Source: Calditerricola satsumensis (GTDB taxonomy: Bacteria; Bacillota; Bacilli; Calditerricolales; Calditerricolaceae). Taken from it: 64,000 bases of DNA. Numbering within the stretch: position 1 is the stretch's first letter; every line of letters begins with the position of its first letter. The position numbers and the translations under genes were made by a program. The notes beneath the pieces are model-generated. The model ran no database searches and had not been told where the DNA came from. It worked only from the letters and a program-made list of their open reading frames with translations. The stretch lies in NCBI RefSeq assembly GCF_014646935.1, contig NZ_BMOF01000003.1:23110-87109 (forward strand). The letters run 5' to 3'. Below, one piece after another: positions 36,478 through 47,395 of the stretch.

Positions 36478-37599
36478 TCACACCCGCGTGATGTAGGCCC
36501 ACAGGTCGCGGAACACGCCGGCGCGTTTGAGGGCCTGAAGAACGACGACGGCGGCGGGCCCCGCAATGAGGCCGACAAACCCCCACAGCTTGAGCCCGAC
36601 GAACAGGGCGATGAGCGTCACCAAGGGATCCAGCCCGACGTTGGTGGCCAGCACCTTGGGCTCGAGAATCTGGCGGACGATGAGGATGATCACGTACAGC
36701 GCGGACAAGCCCAGGGCCAGGGGCATCTGCGACGTGACGAGGAGGTAGGCGATCCACGGCAGGAAGACCGCGCCGGTGCCGAGATAGGGCAAGAGGTCCA
36801 CCAGGCCGGTGAGCAGGGCGAGCGTGACCGCGTAGGGCACGCGGAGCAGAAGCAGCCCGATCAGGACAAGCAGGGCGGTCACCGAGGTCGGCGTCAGCTG
36901 GGCTTTCACGAAGCCGACAAGCGCCCGGCGCAGGTCGGCCACCACCGCCCGCGTGCTGTCGTGCAAGGGGACGGGGATCCACTCCACGAGGGTGCGCCGG
37001 ATGCGCCGGAAGTCTTTGCTGATGAAAAAGGTGGCCAAGAGCACGATGACCATGACCGTCGCCGTGTTGGGGAGCGACAGCAGCAGGTTTTGCAGGGTTT
37101 GCAGGAAGCCAACGGCCAGTTTCCCCCCGCTGTCGGCCAGGCGTTCCACAACGTCCTGCACATGCTGCTGGATGCGCGCCTGGCTCCCCGGATCGAGGGC
37201 CTCGTAGAAGCGGCTGAACCGCTCGTACAGCGTCTGGGTCAGATCGACCGTCAGCAGCTGGGTAAGCCGGTGGCGAAATACGGCGATGTACCGGGGGATT
37301 TGGTTGGCCAGCGTGCCGATTTCGCCGATGATCTCCGACACCACGATGCCGAGAACGGAAAGGATCACGGTGAGGAGCAGCGTCATGGCCAGGATGACGG
37401 CCAGCCAGCGCGGCAATTTGGCCTGTTTTTCCAGTCGGGTGACGAGGGGATTGAGCGCGTAGGCCAGCAAGAACGCGATGAGAAACGGGTATACCAAAGG
37501 CAGAACGGTGTAGGCGCCCCACGCGAGGAGGCCGACGATCACCGTCACCTTCAGCAGCCGATAAAGGCGAGCCGCATCGCGGATCCATTCGGGAGGCAC
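36478..37599 (-). CDS. ytvI: YtvI, AI-2E exporter superfamily membrane protein
   Basis: Predicted 373 residues from GTG 37599, with GAAAGGAGC upstream; the frame continues to 38286 only as non-homologous sequence. About seven hydrophobic helices and a central charged loop. The family motif is LVDLLPYLGTGAVFLPW, followed by GLDPLVTLIALFVGLKLWG. The superfamily ranges from AI-2 exporters to sodium/proton antiporters; sporulation-integral YtvI is the named Bacillus member. It lies opposite in direction to citZ as in B. subtilis. Confidence 0.88.
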   Translation of the reverse strand: MPPEWIRDAARLYRLLKVTVIVGLLAWGAYTVLPLVYPFLIAFLLAYALNPLVTRLEKQAKLPRWLAVILAMTLLLTVILSVLGIVVSEIIGEIGTLANQIPRYIAVFRHRLTQLLTVDLTQTLYERFSRFYEALDPGSQARIQQHVQDVVERLADSGGKLAVGFLQTLQNLLLSLPNTATVMVIVLLATFFISKDFRRIRRTLVEWIPVPLHDSTRAVVADLRRALVGFVKAQLTPTSVTALLVLIGLLLLRVPYAVTLALLTGLVDLLPYLGTGAVFLPWIAYLLVTSQMPLALGLSALYVIILIVRQILEPKVLATNVGLDPLVTLIALFVGLKLWGFVGLIAGPAAVVVLQALKRAGVFRDLWAYITRV

Positions 37600-37644
37600 G
37601 ACGTTCGCTCCTTTCCCTCGCGCTGGACCGATTCTCTTACGGCC

Positions 37645-37674
37645 ATTGTACGGGTTTTGCGGGCTTGTCCGTAA
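37645..37674 (-). promoter_or_regulatory. Candidate promoter of ytvI
   Basis: Minus strand TTACGG (37674-37669), 18 bases, TACAAT (37650-37645), 45 bases before the GTG. Confidence 0.4.
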
Positions 37675-37719
37675 TGCGCCGGGCTTAAGGATTGTGGAAT
37701 GGAATCTGGTTTCACCTTG

Positions 37720-37728
37720 TGCTACAAT
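37720..37728 (+). promoter_or_regulatory. Extended -10 promoter of the citZ-icd-mdh operon
   Basis: TGC followed by TACAAT (37723-37728), no good -35. It leaves a 5' leader of about 118 bases. I saw no clear CcpC or cre site here. Confidence 0.45.
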
Positions 37729-37852
37729 GGAAAACGTGGTGAAACGCGGCGGCTTGCGCGGATAGAGCGGCAGCGCGTCGCCTCTTGCGGCTTGGGTTTT
37801 TCGTGTCAGGAGACGCAGTTTTTCGAAAATATGCGCGGAAGGAGAGATCTTC

Positions 37853-38968
37853 ATGACGGCGAACACGGGGCTTGAAGGCGTGGTCGCCTGCTCTTCGGCG
37901 ATCAGCTCCATCATCGACGGGGTGCTGACGTACCGCGGCATCAACATCGATGAGCTGGCGGAGCGGGCCACCTTTGAAGAAGTGGTCTTCCTGCTGTGGA
38001 ACGGCCGGCTCCCGAAGCGGGACGAGCTGGAGACGCTCAAGCGGGAGCTTGTGGAAAACGGTTCCATTCCGGACGAAATCGTGACGCTGTTGAAAAGGCT
38101 TCCGCTTCGCACGACCCATCCGATGGCCACGCTGCGCACGGCGGTGTCGGCGCTGGCGGCCTTTGATCCGGAAGCCGAGGACAACAGCGAGGAAGCCAAC
38201 CGCCGCAAAGCGCTGCGCCTCGTAGCCAAGGTGGGCACGCTGGTGGCGGCCATCTCGCGCCTGCGGGAGGGCAAGGAGCCCCTCATGCCGCAGCCGGGCC
38301 TGTCGTACGCCGAGAACTTCCTCTACATGCTGAAAGGCGAGAAGCCGGAACCCGTGGCGGCCGAAGCCTTTGACAAGGCGCTCATTCTCCACGCCGACCA
38401 CGAGCTGAACGCCTCCACCTTCGCCGCGCGGGTGACCGTGGCCACCCTGGCCGACATGTACGCGGGGGTGACGGCGGCCATCGCCACGCTGAAGGGGCCG
38501 CTGCACGGCGGGGCCAACGAGCGCGTCATGGCCATGCTGGAGGAGATCGGCGACCTGGACCGCGTGGAGGCCTATTTGGACGAGAAGCTGGCCAAGAAGG
38601 AAAAGATCATGGGCTTTGGCCACCGCGTGTACAAAAACGGCGACCCGCGGGCCAAGCACCTGCAGAAGATGGCCGAGAAGCTGTCCGCCCTCACCGGCAA
38701 CGAGCGCTACTACCAGATGTCGGTGAAACTGGAGCGCTTGATGCTCGCGAAAAAGGGCCTGAAACCCAACGTGGACTTCTACTCCGCCACCGTGTACCAC
38801 AGCCTGGGCATTCCGCGTGACCTCTTTACGCCCATTTTCGCCGTCAGCCGCATGTCGGGATGGACGGCGCACATCCTCGAGCAATACGCCAACAACCGCC
38901 TGATCCGTCCGCGGGCGGAGTACGTCGGGCCGCAAAACGTCCGCTACGTGCCCATCGACCAGCGGTGA
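37853..38968 (+). CDS. citZ: Citrate synthase
   Basis: Predicted 371 residues (B. subtilis CitZ 372), ATG 37853 after GAAGGAGAG. Condenses oxaloacetate and acetyl-CoA. Active-site segments are present: ILHADHELNAS, GPLHGGANERVM and MGFGHRVYKNGDPR, and YHSLGIPRDLFTPIFAVSR near the C-terminus. First of the TCA operon citZ-icd-mdh. A GAGAGG/CCTCTC hairpin without a T-run sits right after the stop and could tune expression of the downstream genes. Confidence 0.97.
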   Translation: MTANTGLEGVVACSSAISSIIDGVLTYRGINIDELAERATFEEVVFLLWNGRLPKRDELETLKRELVENGSIPDEIVTLLKRLPLRTTHPMATLRTAVSALAAFDPEAEDNSEEANRRKALRLVAKVGTLVAAISRLREGKEPLMPQPGLSYAENFLYMLKGEKPEPVAAEAFDKALILHADHELNASTFAARVTVATLADMYAGVTAAIATLKGPLHGGANERVMAMLEEIGDLDRVEAYLDEKLAKKEKIMGFGHRVYKNGDPRAKHLQKMAEKLSALTGNERYYQMSVKLERLMLAKKGLKPNVDFYSATVYHSLGIPRDLFTPIFAVSRMSGWTAHILEQYANNRLIRPRAEYVGPQNVRYVPIDQR

Positions 38969-39020
38969 GAGGTGGCCGCCTCTCCCGCCGGGTTAGGCTA
39001 TAAACCTGGGAGGGATTGCC

Positions 39021-40319
39021 TTGGCCTTGTTCCAGTTGTACGAGGAGCCGAAAACCGGGGAGAAGATCACCATCGAAGGCGGGAAGCTCCGCGTTCCGGA
39101 CCACCCCATCATCCCGTTCATCGAGGGGGACGGCACCGGTCCGGACATCTGGGCGGCGGCTAAGCGCGTCCTCGACGCGGCCGTGGAGAAGGCCTACGGC
39201 GGCAAACGCAAAATCGCGTGGTTTGAGGTGTACGCCGGCGAGAAGGCGTACAAGACCTTTGGCACGTGGCTCCCCGAGGACACGCTGACGGCGATCCGCG
39301 AATACCTGGTCGCGATCAAGGGGCCCCTCACCACGCCGGTCGGCGGGGGGATTCGCTCCCTCAACGTCGCCCTGCGCCAGGAGCTCGACCTGTACGCCTG
39401 CGTGCGCCCGGTGCGGTGGTTCCCCGGCGTCCCGTCTCCGGTGAAGCATCCCGAACTGGTCGACATGGTCATCTTCCGTGAGAATTCCGAGGACATCTAT
39501 GCCGGGATCGAATGGCCCGCGGGGAGCGAAGAGGTGCGGAAAGTCATCGCCTTCCTGCAGAACGAGATGGGCGTCAAGAAGATCCGCTTCCCCGAGACGT
39601 CGGGCATCGGCATCAAACCGGTGTCGAAGGAGGGCACCCAGCGCCTGGTGCGCGCGGCCATCGAGTACGCCCTGAAGCACGGCCGCAAGAGCGTTACCCT
39701 CGTCCACAAGGGCAACATCATGAAGTTCACCGAGGGGGCCTTCAAGAACTGGGGCTACGAGGTGGCCGAGCAGGAGTTCGGCGACAAGGTGTTCACCTGG
39801 GCCCAGTACGACCGCATCAAGGCCGAGCAGGGCGTCGAGGCGGCCGACAAGGCGCAGAAGGAGGCCGAGGCGGCCGGGAAGCTCATCGTCAAGGACGTCA
39901 TCGCCGACGCCTTCCTGCAGCAGATCCTGCTGCGCCCGGCGGAATACGACGTGATCGCCACGCTCAACCTGAACGGCGACTACATCTCCGACGCGCTGGC
40001 GGCCCAGGTGGGCGGCATCGGCATCGCGCCGGGGGCGAACATCAACTACGTCACCGGCCACGCCGTGTTCGAGGCCACCCACGGCACGGCGCCGAAGTAC
40101 GCCGGATTGGACAAGGTCAACCCGTCGTCGGTCATCCTTTCCGGGGAAATGATGCTCCGCTACCTTGGCTGGACCGAGGCGGCGGATCTCATTATCAAGG
40201 CGATGGAGCGGACCATCGCGAACAAGACGGTCACCTACGACTTTGCCCGCCTGATGGACGGGGCCAAAGAAGTGAAGTGCTCCGAGTTTGGCACGCTGCT
40301 CATTGAAAACATGGGCTGA
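39021..40319 (+). CDS. icd: Isocitrate dehydrogenase (NADP-type)
   Basis: Predicted 432 residues from TTG 39021, with GGGAGGG upstream. Oxidatively decarboxylates isocitrate. Substrate-binding residues lie in [20 protein letters not shown], then [16 protein letters not shown]. The metal-binding [12 protein letters not shown] and nucleotide region HGTAPKYAG are also visible. A serine in the GIRSLN segment matches the regulatory serine of E. coli Icd, although no IDH kinase is seen here. Slightly longer than the B. subtilis enzyme (423). Confidence 0.96.
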   Translation: MALFQLYEEPKTGEKITIEGGKLRVPDHPIIPFIEGDGTGPDIWAAAKRVLDAAVEKAYGGKRKIAWFEVYAGEKAYKTFGTWLPEDTLTAIREYLVAIKGPLTTPVGGGIRSLNVALRQELDLYACVRPVRWFPGVPSPVKHPELVDMVIFRENSEDIYAGIEWPAGSEEVRKVIAFLQNEMGVKKIRFPETSGIGIKPVSKEGTQRLVRAAIEYALKHGRKSVTLVHKGNIMKFTEGAFKNWGYEVAEQEFGDKVFTWAQYDRIKAEQGVEAADKAQKEAEAAGKLIVKDVIADAFLQQILLRPAEYDVIATLNLNGDYISDALAAQVGGIGIAPGANINYVTGHAVFEATHGTAPKYAGLDKVNPSSVILSGEMMLRYLGWTEAADLIIKAMERTIANKTVTYDFARLMDGAKEVKCSEFGTLLIENMG

Positions 40320-40331
40320 GGGGGAAGAACC

Positions 40332-41273
40332 ATGGCCTTTCGTCGCAACAAGATCGCGGTGATCGGCGCTGGCTTCACCGGCGCGACGACGGCTCTGATG
40401 CTGGCGCAGAAGGAGCTCGGCGACGTCGTGCTCGTCGACATTCCGCAGCTCGAGAACCCCACCAAGGGCAAGGCCCTCGACATGTACGAGGCGACGCCGG
40501 TGCTGGGCGTCGACAGCCGCATCGTGGGCACGGCGGACTACGCCGACATCCAGGGGTCCGACCTCGTCATCATCACCGCCGGCGTGGCCCGCAAGCCCGG
40601 CATGAGCCGCGACGACCTCGTGCACACCAACGCGAAGATCATGAAAGCGGTGGCCGAGCAGGTGAAGGAGCACGCCCCGAACGCGACGGTCATCGTGCTC
40701 ACCAACCCGGTCGACGCCATGACCTATGTGGTGTACAAGGTGACCGGCTTCCCGAAAAACCGCGTCATCGGCCAGTCGGGCGTGCTCGACACGGCCCGCT
40801 TCCGCGCCTTCCTGGCCGAGGCGCTGGGCGTCTCCGTGGAGGACGTGACCGGCTTCGTCCTCGGCGGCCACGGCGACGACATGGTGCCGCTCGTGCGCTA
40901 CTCCTACGCCGGCGGCATCCCGATCGAGAAGCTCCTGCCCAAGGAGACGATCGACGCCATCGTCGAGCGGACGCGCTACGGCGGCGGCGAGATCGTGAAG
41001 CTGCTTGGCACGGGCAGCGCCTACTACGCGCCGGCGGCGGCCCTCGTGGAGATGGCCGAGGCCATTCTGAAGGACAAGAAGCGCATCCTGCCGGCCATCG
41101 CCTACCTGGAGGGTGAATACGGCTACCGCGACATGTTCCTCGGCGTGCCGACAATTCTCGGCGGAAACGGCCTGGAGAAGGTCATCGAGCTGGATCTGAC
41201 GCCGGAAGAAAAGGCGGCCCTCGACAAGTCGGCCCAGTCGGTGCGCAAGGTGATGGCGCTTCTGGATCTGTAA
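40332..41273 (+). CDS. mdh: Malate dehydrogenase (LDH-like type)
   Basis: Predicted 313 residues (B. subtilis 312), ATG 40332 after GGGGGAAG. NAD loop [18 protein letters not shown], substrate arginines in [10 protein letters not shown] and [10 protein letters not shown], catalytic histidine in [10 protein letters not shown]. Oxidises malate to oxaloacetate, feeding citrate synthase two genes upstream. Last gene of the operon, followed by a strong terminator. Confidence 0.97.
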   Translation: MAFRRNKIAVIGAGFTGATTALMLAQKELGDVVLVDIPQLENPTKGKALDMYEATPVLGVDSRIVGTADYADIQGSDLVIITAGVARKPGMSRDDLVHTNAKIMKAVAEQVKEHAPNATVIVLTNPVDAMTYVVYKVTGFPKNRVIGQSGVLDTARFRAFLAEALGVSVEDVTGFVLGGHGDDMVPLVRYSYAGGIPIEKLLPKETIDAIVERTRYGGGEIVKLLGTGSAYYAPAAALVEMAEAILKDKKRILPAIAYLEGEYGYRDMFLGVPTILGGNGLEKVIELDLTPEEKAALDKSAQSVRKVMALLDL

Positions 41274-41283
41274 GCGGATCCGG

Positions 41284-41315
41284 AAACGGGGTCAGCGTGC
41301 TGACCCCGTTTTTTT
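41284..41315 (+). terminator. Terminator of citZ-icd-mdh
   Basis: AAACGGGGTCAGC / GCTGACCCCGTTT self-complementary stem with a tiny loop, followed by five T. Confidence 0.9.
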
Positions 41316-41366
41316 ATGATCCTGTTTTCCCGCGGCCACGCGTTGGTCCAAAAACCCTTTCGCTTC

Positions 41367-41380
41367 TGAAAGCGCTTACG
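41367..41380. promoter_or_regulatory. cre-like CcpA site
   Basis: TGAAAGCGCTTACG matches the consensus TGWAANCGNTNWCA at every fixed position except the last. The core AAGCGCTT is palindromic. Suggests carbon-catabolite control of the transporter operon. Confidence 0.55.
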
Positions 41381-41462
41381 AGAAATTGTTGCATTTGCGC
41401 ACAGGAGTTGATGTTGTCTCGAACGAGGGAGAAATTGCCGCGAATTCTTTGGGAAATCGATC

Positions 41463-41491
41463 TTGTATGCGCGTGGTCAAACCGGTAAATT
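41463..41491 (+). promoter_or_regulatory. Candidate promoter of the oligopeptide transporter operon
   Basis: TTGTAT (41463-41468), 17 bases, TAAATT (41486-41491). The cre-like site is about 85-95 bases upstream of the -35. Confidence 0.4.
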
Positions 41492-41653
41492 AGAAGTGAT
41501 GCTTTTTCAACTCGCATTGGATTCAGATTCTTGGGCAGATTTGCAGGTTTTTTTCCGATTTTGGCGTCGATCACGGCGTACCCGGTGGGTCTTCGGCTGC
41601 CCGCGTTGCAGCCTTGACCATACACCACCAAAAACGAAGGGGGTTTGCTTCGC

Positions 41654-43306
41654 ATGGTCAAGCGCAAATGGCTTGCAGGACTTCTGTCCATCCTGCTCGT
41701 GGCCAGCTTGGCCCTTGCCGGCTGCGGTTCGACGGAGAACGCGCAGCAACCGGGCAACCAGTCGAGCGGCGGCGACGCCAAACCGTCGGAGCCGCAGGTG
41801 CTCAACCTGAACATCAATTCGGAGCCGCCGTCTCTGCTTCCGACCAAGGCGACGGACTCCACGTCGGGTCTCGTGCTCATCCACGTCATGGAAGGCCTGA
41901 CGCGCCTAGGGGAAGACGGCGAACCGAAGCCGGGAATTGCGGAGAAGTGGGACATTTCCGATGACGGCCTGACGTACACGTTCCACCTGCGCAAAGACGC
42001 GAAGTGGAGCGATGGCCAGCCAGTGACGGCCCACGATTTTGAATACGCGTGGAAGAAGCTTCTCGACCCGAATTCCGCCGCGGACTACGCGTATCAGCTG
42101 TACTACCTGAAGAACGGCCAGAAGTACAACGAGGGCAAAGCGAAAGCCGATGACGTCGGCGTGAAGGCGCTCGACGATCACACGCTGCAAGTGACGCTGG
42201 AAAAGCCGACGCCGTACTTCCTCAGCTTGACGGCGTTCTACGCGTTGTTCCCGATTCCGAAGCACGTGGACGAAAAGAACCCCAACTGGCATAAAGAAGC
42301 GTCTACCTACGTGAGCAACGGGCCGTTCGTGCTCGCCGAGTGGGTGCACGACTCCAAGATTGTCCTGAAGAAGAACCCGAATTACTGGGCCGCCAACGAA
42401 GTGAAATTGGAACAGATCAACATGGCCATGGTCAACGACGAGAACACGGAATACCAGATGTTTGAAACCGGCCAGCTCGACGTGGCGAGCCCGCCGACCG
42501 ATCTGACGAAGCAGCTGATCGACGAGGGCAAGGCGAAGGTGTCGCCCTACTTTGGGACCTACTACCTCGTGTTCAACACGAAGGATAAAATCCTGAGCAA
42601 CGCGAAGATCCGCAAGGCCCTCGCGTTGGCCATCGACCGCAAGCTGCTTGTGGAAAACGTGCTGCAAGGGGGTCAGGTTCCGGCGCTCGGCTTTGTTCCG
42701 CCGGGGGCACCGGGTGTCCAGGACGACTTCCGCAAAGAGCAAGGTGATCTCTTCAAGGACAACGACGTCGAAACGGCGAAGAAGCTGCTGCAGGAAGGGC
42801 TGCAGGAGCTTGGCCTGAAAAAACTGCCGCCGATCGAGTACAAGTTCAACACGAACCAAGGCCATCAGAAGATCGCCGAAGCCATCCAGCAGATGTGGAA
42901 GCAGAACCTGGGGATCGAGGTGAAACTCTCGAACGAAGAATGGAAAGTTTACCTCGATTCCATCGACCAAGGCAAGTTCCAGGTTGGCCGCATGGGCTGG
43001 ATCGGTGACTACATCGACGCGATGACCTTCATGGACCTGTTCGTGACGGGCGGCGGCAACAACTATCCGAAGTGGTCCAACAAGAAGTACGACGAGCTAA
43101 TCGAGAAGGCGAAGTCGTCGAACGACCAGGCCGAGCGGACCAAGGCGATGCAAGAGGCCGAAAAGATCCTGATCGACGAAATGCCGATCGTGCCGATCTA
43201 CTTCTATACGCGTGTATACATGGAGAAGCCGTACGTGAAGGGCGCCGTACGCAACGTGATCATGGAAACGGACTACTCCCGCGCCTGGATTGAGGGCAAG
43301 CAGTAA
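41654..43306 (+). CDS. oppA: Oligopeptide ABC transporter substrate-binding lipoprotein
   Basis: Predicted 550 residues from ATG 41654. The signal peptide ends in a lipobox LALAGC (cysteine about residue 24), so the protein is lipid-anchored outside the membrane. A Ser/Gly/Pro-rich spacer precedes a family 5 solute-binding domain (EPPSLLPTKATDSTSG; then GLTYTFHLRKDAKWSDGQPV, a hallmark of the family). Gene order binding protein - two permeases - two ATPases is that of B. subtilis opp rather than dpp, but peptide specificity is not certain. Confidence 0.92.
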   Translation: MVKRKWLAGLLSILLVASLALAGCGSTENAQQPGNQSSGGDAKPSEPQVLNLNINSEPPSLLPTKATDSTSGLVLIHVMEGLTRLGEDGEPKPGIAEKWDISDDGLTYTFHLRKDAKWSDGQPVTAHDFEYAWKKLLDPNSAADYAYQLYYLKNGQKYNEGKAKADDVGVKALDDHTLQVTLEKPTPYFLSLTAFYALFPIPKHVDEKNPNWHKEASTYVSNGPFVLAEWVHDSKIVLKKNPNYWAANEVKLEQINMAMVNDENTEYQMFETGQLDVASPPTDLTKQLIDEGKAKVSPYFGTYYLVFNTKDKILSNAKIRKALALAIDRKLLVENVLQGGQVPALGFVPPGAPGVQDDFRKEQGDLFKDNDVETAKKLLQEGLQELGLKKLPPIEYKFNTNQGHQKIAEAIQQMWKQNLGIEVKLSNEEWKVYLDSIDQGKFQVGRMGWIGDYIDAMTFMDLFVTGGGNNYPKWSNKKYDELIEKAKSSNDQAERTKAMQEAEKILIDEMPIVPIYFYTRVYMEKPYVKGAVRNVIMETDYSRAWIEGKQ

Positions 43307-43355
43307 CCGGAACGGATCGGCATGCCCCATGCGCACGAATAACGGTGGAGGGATC

Positions 43356-43388
43356 GAGGTATACCCCGCTTCCGGGGTATACCTCTTG
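43356..43388 (+). terminator. Internal attenuator hairpin between oppA and oppB
   Basis: A 13-bp perfect stem (GAGGTATACCCCG with CGGGGTATACCTC), loop CTTC, with only a weak T tail. Such hairpins allow partial read-through or protect the upstream mRNA, giving more binding protein than permease. Confidence 0.7.
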
Positions 43389-43440
43389 TTCCGATTGCGG
43401 CCTTTCTGAAGACTTTGCCGGTTGAAACGGAGTGTTGCCC

Positions 43441-44373
43441 ATGCTGCGCTACATCTTGAAACGGCTTGGCTGGATGCTGTTGACGCTGTGGGTTATCATC
43501 ACGTTGACGTTCATCCTCATGCACAGCATTCCCGGCGACCCGTTCAGCCAGGACGGGAAGAAGTACCCCGAACCGATTCTGAAGAATTTGCGGGCGAAGT
43601 ACCATCTGGACGAGCCCTTGCCGGTGCAGTACGTGCTGTACCTGAAAAATCTCCTGATGCTCGATTTGGGCCCGTCCATCAAGTCGGATACGCGAACGGT
43701 TAACGACGTCATCGCCGACGGCTTCCCGGTCTCGTTCCAGTTGGGGTTGGCGGCTGTGGCGCTTGCGCTTGTCGTCGGAATTTTGCTCGGCGTTCTGGCT
43801 GCGCTGCGTCATGGTTCATGGCTGGACAATGCGGCCACCGCCGTCGCCGTCGTGGGAATTTCCGTTCCCAGCTTTGTCATGGCCCCGCTGCTGCAAAAGT
43901 ACTTCGGCTTGAAATGGAAGTTGCTACCTGTCGCGCAATGGGGCTCGTTTGAGCACCTGATTTTGCCGGCCTTTGCCTTGTCGCTGGGCCCCCTTGCGGT
44001 GATTGCCCGCCTTACCCGCTCGAGCATGCTGGATGTGCTGGGCCAGGATTACATTCGTACGGCCAAAGCAAAGGGACTTTCCCAGCCGGCAACCGTCTTC
44101 CGACATGCCTTGCGCAACGCGCTGATGCCGGTGATCACCTATTTGGGGCCCTTGCTGGCCGCCATTCTCACGGGAACCTTTGTTATCGAAAAGATCTTCG
44201 CCATACCCGGGTTGGGCAAATACTTCGTGGAAAGCATCATCAACCGCGATTACCCCATGATCATGGGCACAACCATCTTTTACAGCGCCATTCTGGTCGT
44301 GATGATGCTGCTCGTTGACCTCGCCTACACCCTTGTCGATCCGCGCATCAAGCTGGCGAGCAAGGAGGATTGA
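43441..44373 (+). CDS. oppB: Oligopeptide ABC transporter permease OppB
   Basis: Predicted 310 residues from ATG 43441 (CGGAGTG upstream). Six membrane helices; the N-terminal MLRYILKRLGWMLLTLWVII is typical of OppB/DppB permeases. The ATPase-docking EAA loop reads DYIRTAKAKGLSQPATVFRH. Forms the membrane channel with the next gene product, whose start lies 3 bases after the oppB stop. Confidence 0.94.
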   Translation: MLRYILKRLGWMLLTLWVIITLTFILMHSIPGDPFSQDGKKYPEPILKNLRAKYHLDEPLPVQYVLYLKNLLMLDLGPSIKSDTRTVNDVIADGFPVSFQLGLAAVALALVVGILLGVLAALRHGSWLDNAATAVAVVGISVPSFVMAPLLQKYFGLKWKLLPVAQWGSFEHLILPAFALSLGPLAVIARLTRSSMLDVLGQDYIRTAKAKGLSQPATVFRHALRNALMPVITYLGPLLAAILTGTFVIEKIFAIPGLGKYFVESIINRDYPMIMGTTIFYSAILVVMMLLVDLAYTLVDPRIKLASKED

Positions 44374-44375
44374 CA

Positions 44376-45317
44376 ATGGCCGTAACGGTTCCGAACGAAT
44401 TGTTTCGCCCGTTGGACCGGCGAGAGCTGAACGCCGAACAGATCAGCCGCCCCACGGTCACCTACTGGAGGGACGCGTGGCGCCGCCTCAAGCAAAACAA
44501 GCTGGCCATGGCGGGACTCGTGTTGATTTTGCTGCTTGTGGTGATGGCCATCGTCGGCCCTTACCTGAGCCCGTACAGCTACGAGCACCAGGACCTGTTG
44601 CGAAAAAACCTTCCCCCGTCGGGTGAACACTGGTTTGGCACCGACGACCTGGGTCGCGACGTCTTTACCCGCACGTGGTACGGCGCGCGGATCTCCCTCA
44701 CGGTGGGCATTGTGGCCGCCTTACTCGACCTCATCATTGGCGTGATCTATGGCGGCATTGCCGGATTTATGGCCGGGCGGGGCAAGCGCGGCGAGCGCAT
44801 CGACAACATCATGATGCGCATTGTCGACATCCTGTACGGCATCCCGTACCTGCTCGTGGTGATTTTGCTCCTTGTGATCATGGAGCCGGGGATTGTTCCC
44901 ATCATCGTGGCGCTGGCGGCGACCGGCTGGGTCGGCATGGCCCGCATGGTGCGCGGACAGATCTTGCAGGTGAAACAGCAGGAGTTTGTGCTGGCGGCAC
45001 AAACGTTGGGCGCCGACGTGTCGCGGCTTTTGCGAAAGCATCTGATTCCCAACGTGATGGGCGTGATCATCGTTCAGCTCACCTTTACCATTCCCCAGGC
45101 CATTTTCGCCGAGTCGTTTTTGAGCTTTTTGGGCCTCGGCGTGCAAGCGCCGATGGCCAGCTGGGGCACGATGGCCAGCGACGCCCTCGGGGTGGTTTTC
45201 AGCGGCCACTGGTGGCGCCTCTTCTTCCCGGCGTTCTTCATCTCGCTGACCATGTTCGCCTTCAACGTGTTCGGCGACGGGCTGCGCGATGCGCTCGATC
45301 CGCGGCTGCGGAAGTAA
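44376..45317 (+). CDS. oppC: Oligopeptide ABC transporter permease OppC
   Basis: Predicted 313 residues from ATG 44376 with AAGGAGG upstream; a TTG six bases earlier is less well placed. A cytoplasmic N-terminus of about 45 residues and then six helices, with the [12 protein letters not shown] segment characteristic of OppC/DppC and the EAA loop [20 protein letters not shown]. Pairs with OppB. Confidence 0.94.
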   Translation: MAVTVPNELFRPLDRRELNAEQISRPTVTYWRDAWRRLKQNKLAMAGLVLILLLVVMAIVGPYLSPYSYEHQDLLRKNLPPSGEHWFGTDDLGRDVFTRTWYGARISLTVGIVAALLDLIIGVIYGGIAGFMAGRGKRGERIDNIMMRIVDILYGIPYLLVVILLLVIMEPGIVPIIVALAATGWVGMARMVRGQILQVKQQEFVLAAQTLGADVSRLLRKHLIPNVMGVIIVQLTFTIPQAIFAESFLSFLGLGVQAPMASWGTMASDALGVVFSGHWWRLFFPAFFISLTMFAFNVFGDGLRDALDPRLRK

Positions 45318-45330
45318 GGAGGGAGAGCGA

Positions 45331-46340
45331 ATGCGCGAGAAGCTGCTCGAAGTGCGCAATCTGGCCGTGTCGTTCAAGACCTACGGCGGCGAAGTGCACG
45401 CCGTGCGCGGCGTCAGCTTTCACGTGGACAAGGGCGAGACGGTGGCCATCGTCGGCGAATCGGGCTGCGGCAAGAGCGTCACGTCGCAGACGATCATGCG
45501 CCTCACGCCGGGCATCGTCAAGAGCGGGGAGATCCTCTTTGAAGGGCGCGATCTGCTAAAGCTGTCGGAGAAAGAGATGCAGCGGGTGCGCGGCAAGGAG
45601 ATCGGGATGATCTTCCAGGACCCGATGACCTCCCTCAACCCGACGATGACCATCGGGCGGCAGATCGCCGAGGGCTTGATGAAGCACCAGGGGCTGAGCA
45701 AGAAGGACGCCCTCGACCGCGCCGTGGAGATGCTGCGCCTCGTCGGGATTCCGCAACCGGAGTCGCGCATCAAGCAGTACCCGCACCAGTTCAGCGGCGG
45801 GATGCGCCAGCGGGTGATGATCGCCATCGCCCTGGCCTGCAACCCGAAGCTGCTCATTGCCGACGAGCCGACGACGGCCCTCGACGTGACGATCCAGGCG
45901 CAGATCATCGACCTGATGAAGGAGCTGCAGCAGAAGATGGGCACGTCGATCATCCTCATCACGCACGACCTCGGCGTGGTGGCCGACATCGCCGACCGCG
46001 TCATCGTCATGTACGCGGGCAAGGTGGTGGAAGAGGGAACCGTCGACGAGATCTTCTACAACCCGCAGCATCCCTACACCTGGGGGCTGTTGCGGTCGGT
46101 GCCGCGCCTCGACGCCGATCGTTCGCAAGAGTTGGCGCCCATCCCCGGAACGCCGCCGGATCTCTTTGCGCCGCCGAAGGGCTGCCCGTTTGCCGCGCGT
46201 TGCGACTATGCGATGGAAGTGTGCCGCGATTACATGCCTGAAGAGACGGCCGTCTCGGCGACGCACCGCGTCTCGTGCTGGCTGCAGGATCCGCGCGCGC
46301 CGAAGGTGGAACAGCCGCTTGTGGCGGAAGGGGTGAACGG

Positions 46341-46344
<4 letters not shown>
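45331..46344 (+). CDS. oppD: Oligopeptide ABC transporter ATPase OppD
   Basis: Predicted 337 residues, ATG 45331 after AAGGAGGG. Walker [11 protein letters not shown] (about residue 42), signature SGGMRQRV, Walker [13 protein letters not shown] and the switch histidine in LITHDLG. The C-terminal oligopeptide extension holds a cysteine cluster (GCPFAARC ... CRDYM ... SCW) that binds an iron-sulfur cluster in related proteins. Overlaps oppF by four bases (ATGA). Confidence 0.95.
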
Positions 46345-47339
<995 letters not shown>

Positions 47340-47355
47340 GGCTCGAAGCAAAGAA

Positions 47356-47390
47356 GCCGTGGGCCTTCGTTCGCCCACGGCCTTTTTTTT
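47356..47390 (+). terminator. Terminator of the oligopeptide transporter operon
   Basis: GCCGTGGGC / GCCCACGGC 9-bp stem with an 8-base loop and eight T after CC. Confidence 0.9.
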
Positions 47391-47395
47391 GCCCG

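Larger units (their letters stand above)
41316..41653 (+). other. 338-base gene-free regulatory region before the oligopeptide transporter operon
   Basis: More AT-rich than its surroundings. It contains a cre-like site (41367-41380), a candidate sigma-A promoter (41463-41491) and, before the first gene, GAAGGGGG as ribosome-binding site. No convincing riboswitch or coding frame was seen; a 63-codon frame at 41297-41488 overlaps the terminator and has no ribosome-binding site. Confidence 0.6.

Noticed and set aside
37600..38286. Long N-terminal extension of YtvI on the minus strand
   Set aside because: It is antisense to the start of citZ and would cross the citZ promoter; GTG 37599 has a good ribosome-binding site and gives the family length.
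41443..41457. AATTCTTTGGGAAAT as a CodY box
   Set aside because: Five of fifteen positions differ from AATTTTCWGAAAATT; too weak to claim.
41297..41488. A 63-codon plus-strand frame after mdh
   Set aside because: It begins inside the mdh terminator, has no ribosome-binding site and runs across the cre-like site.
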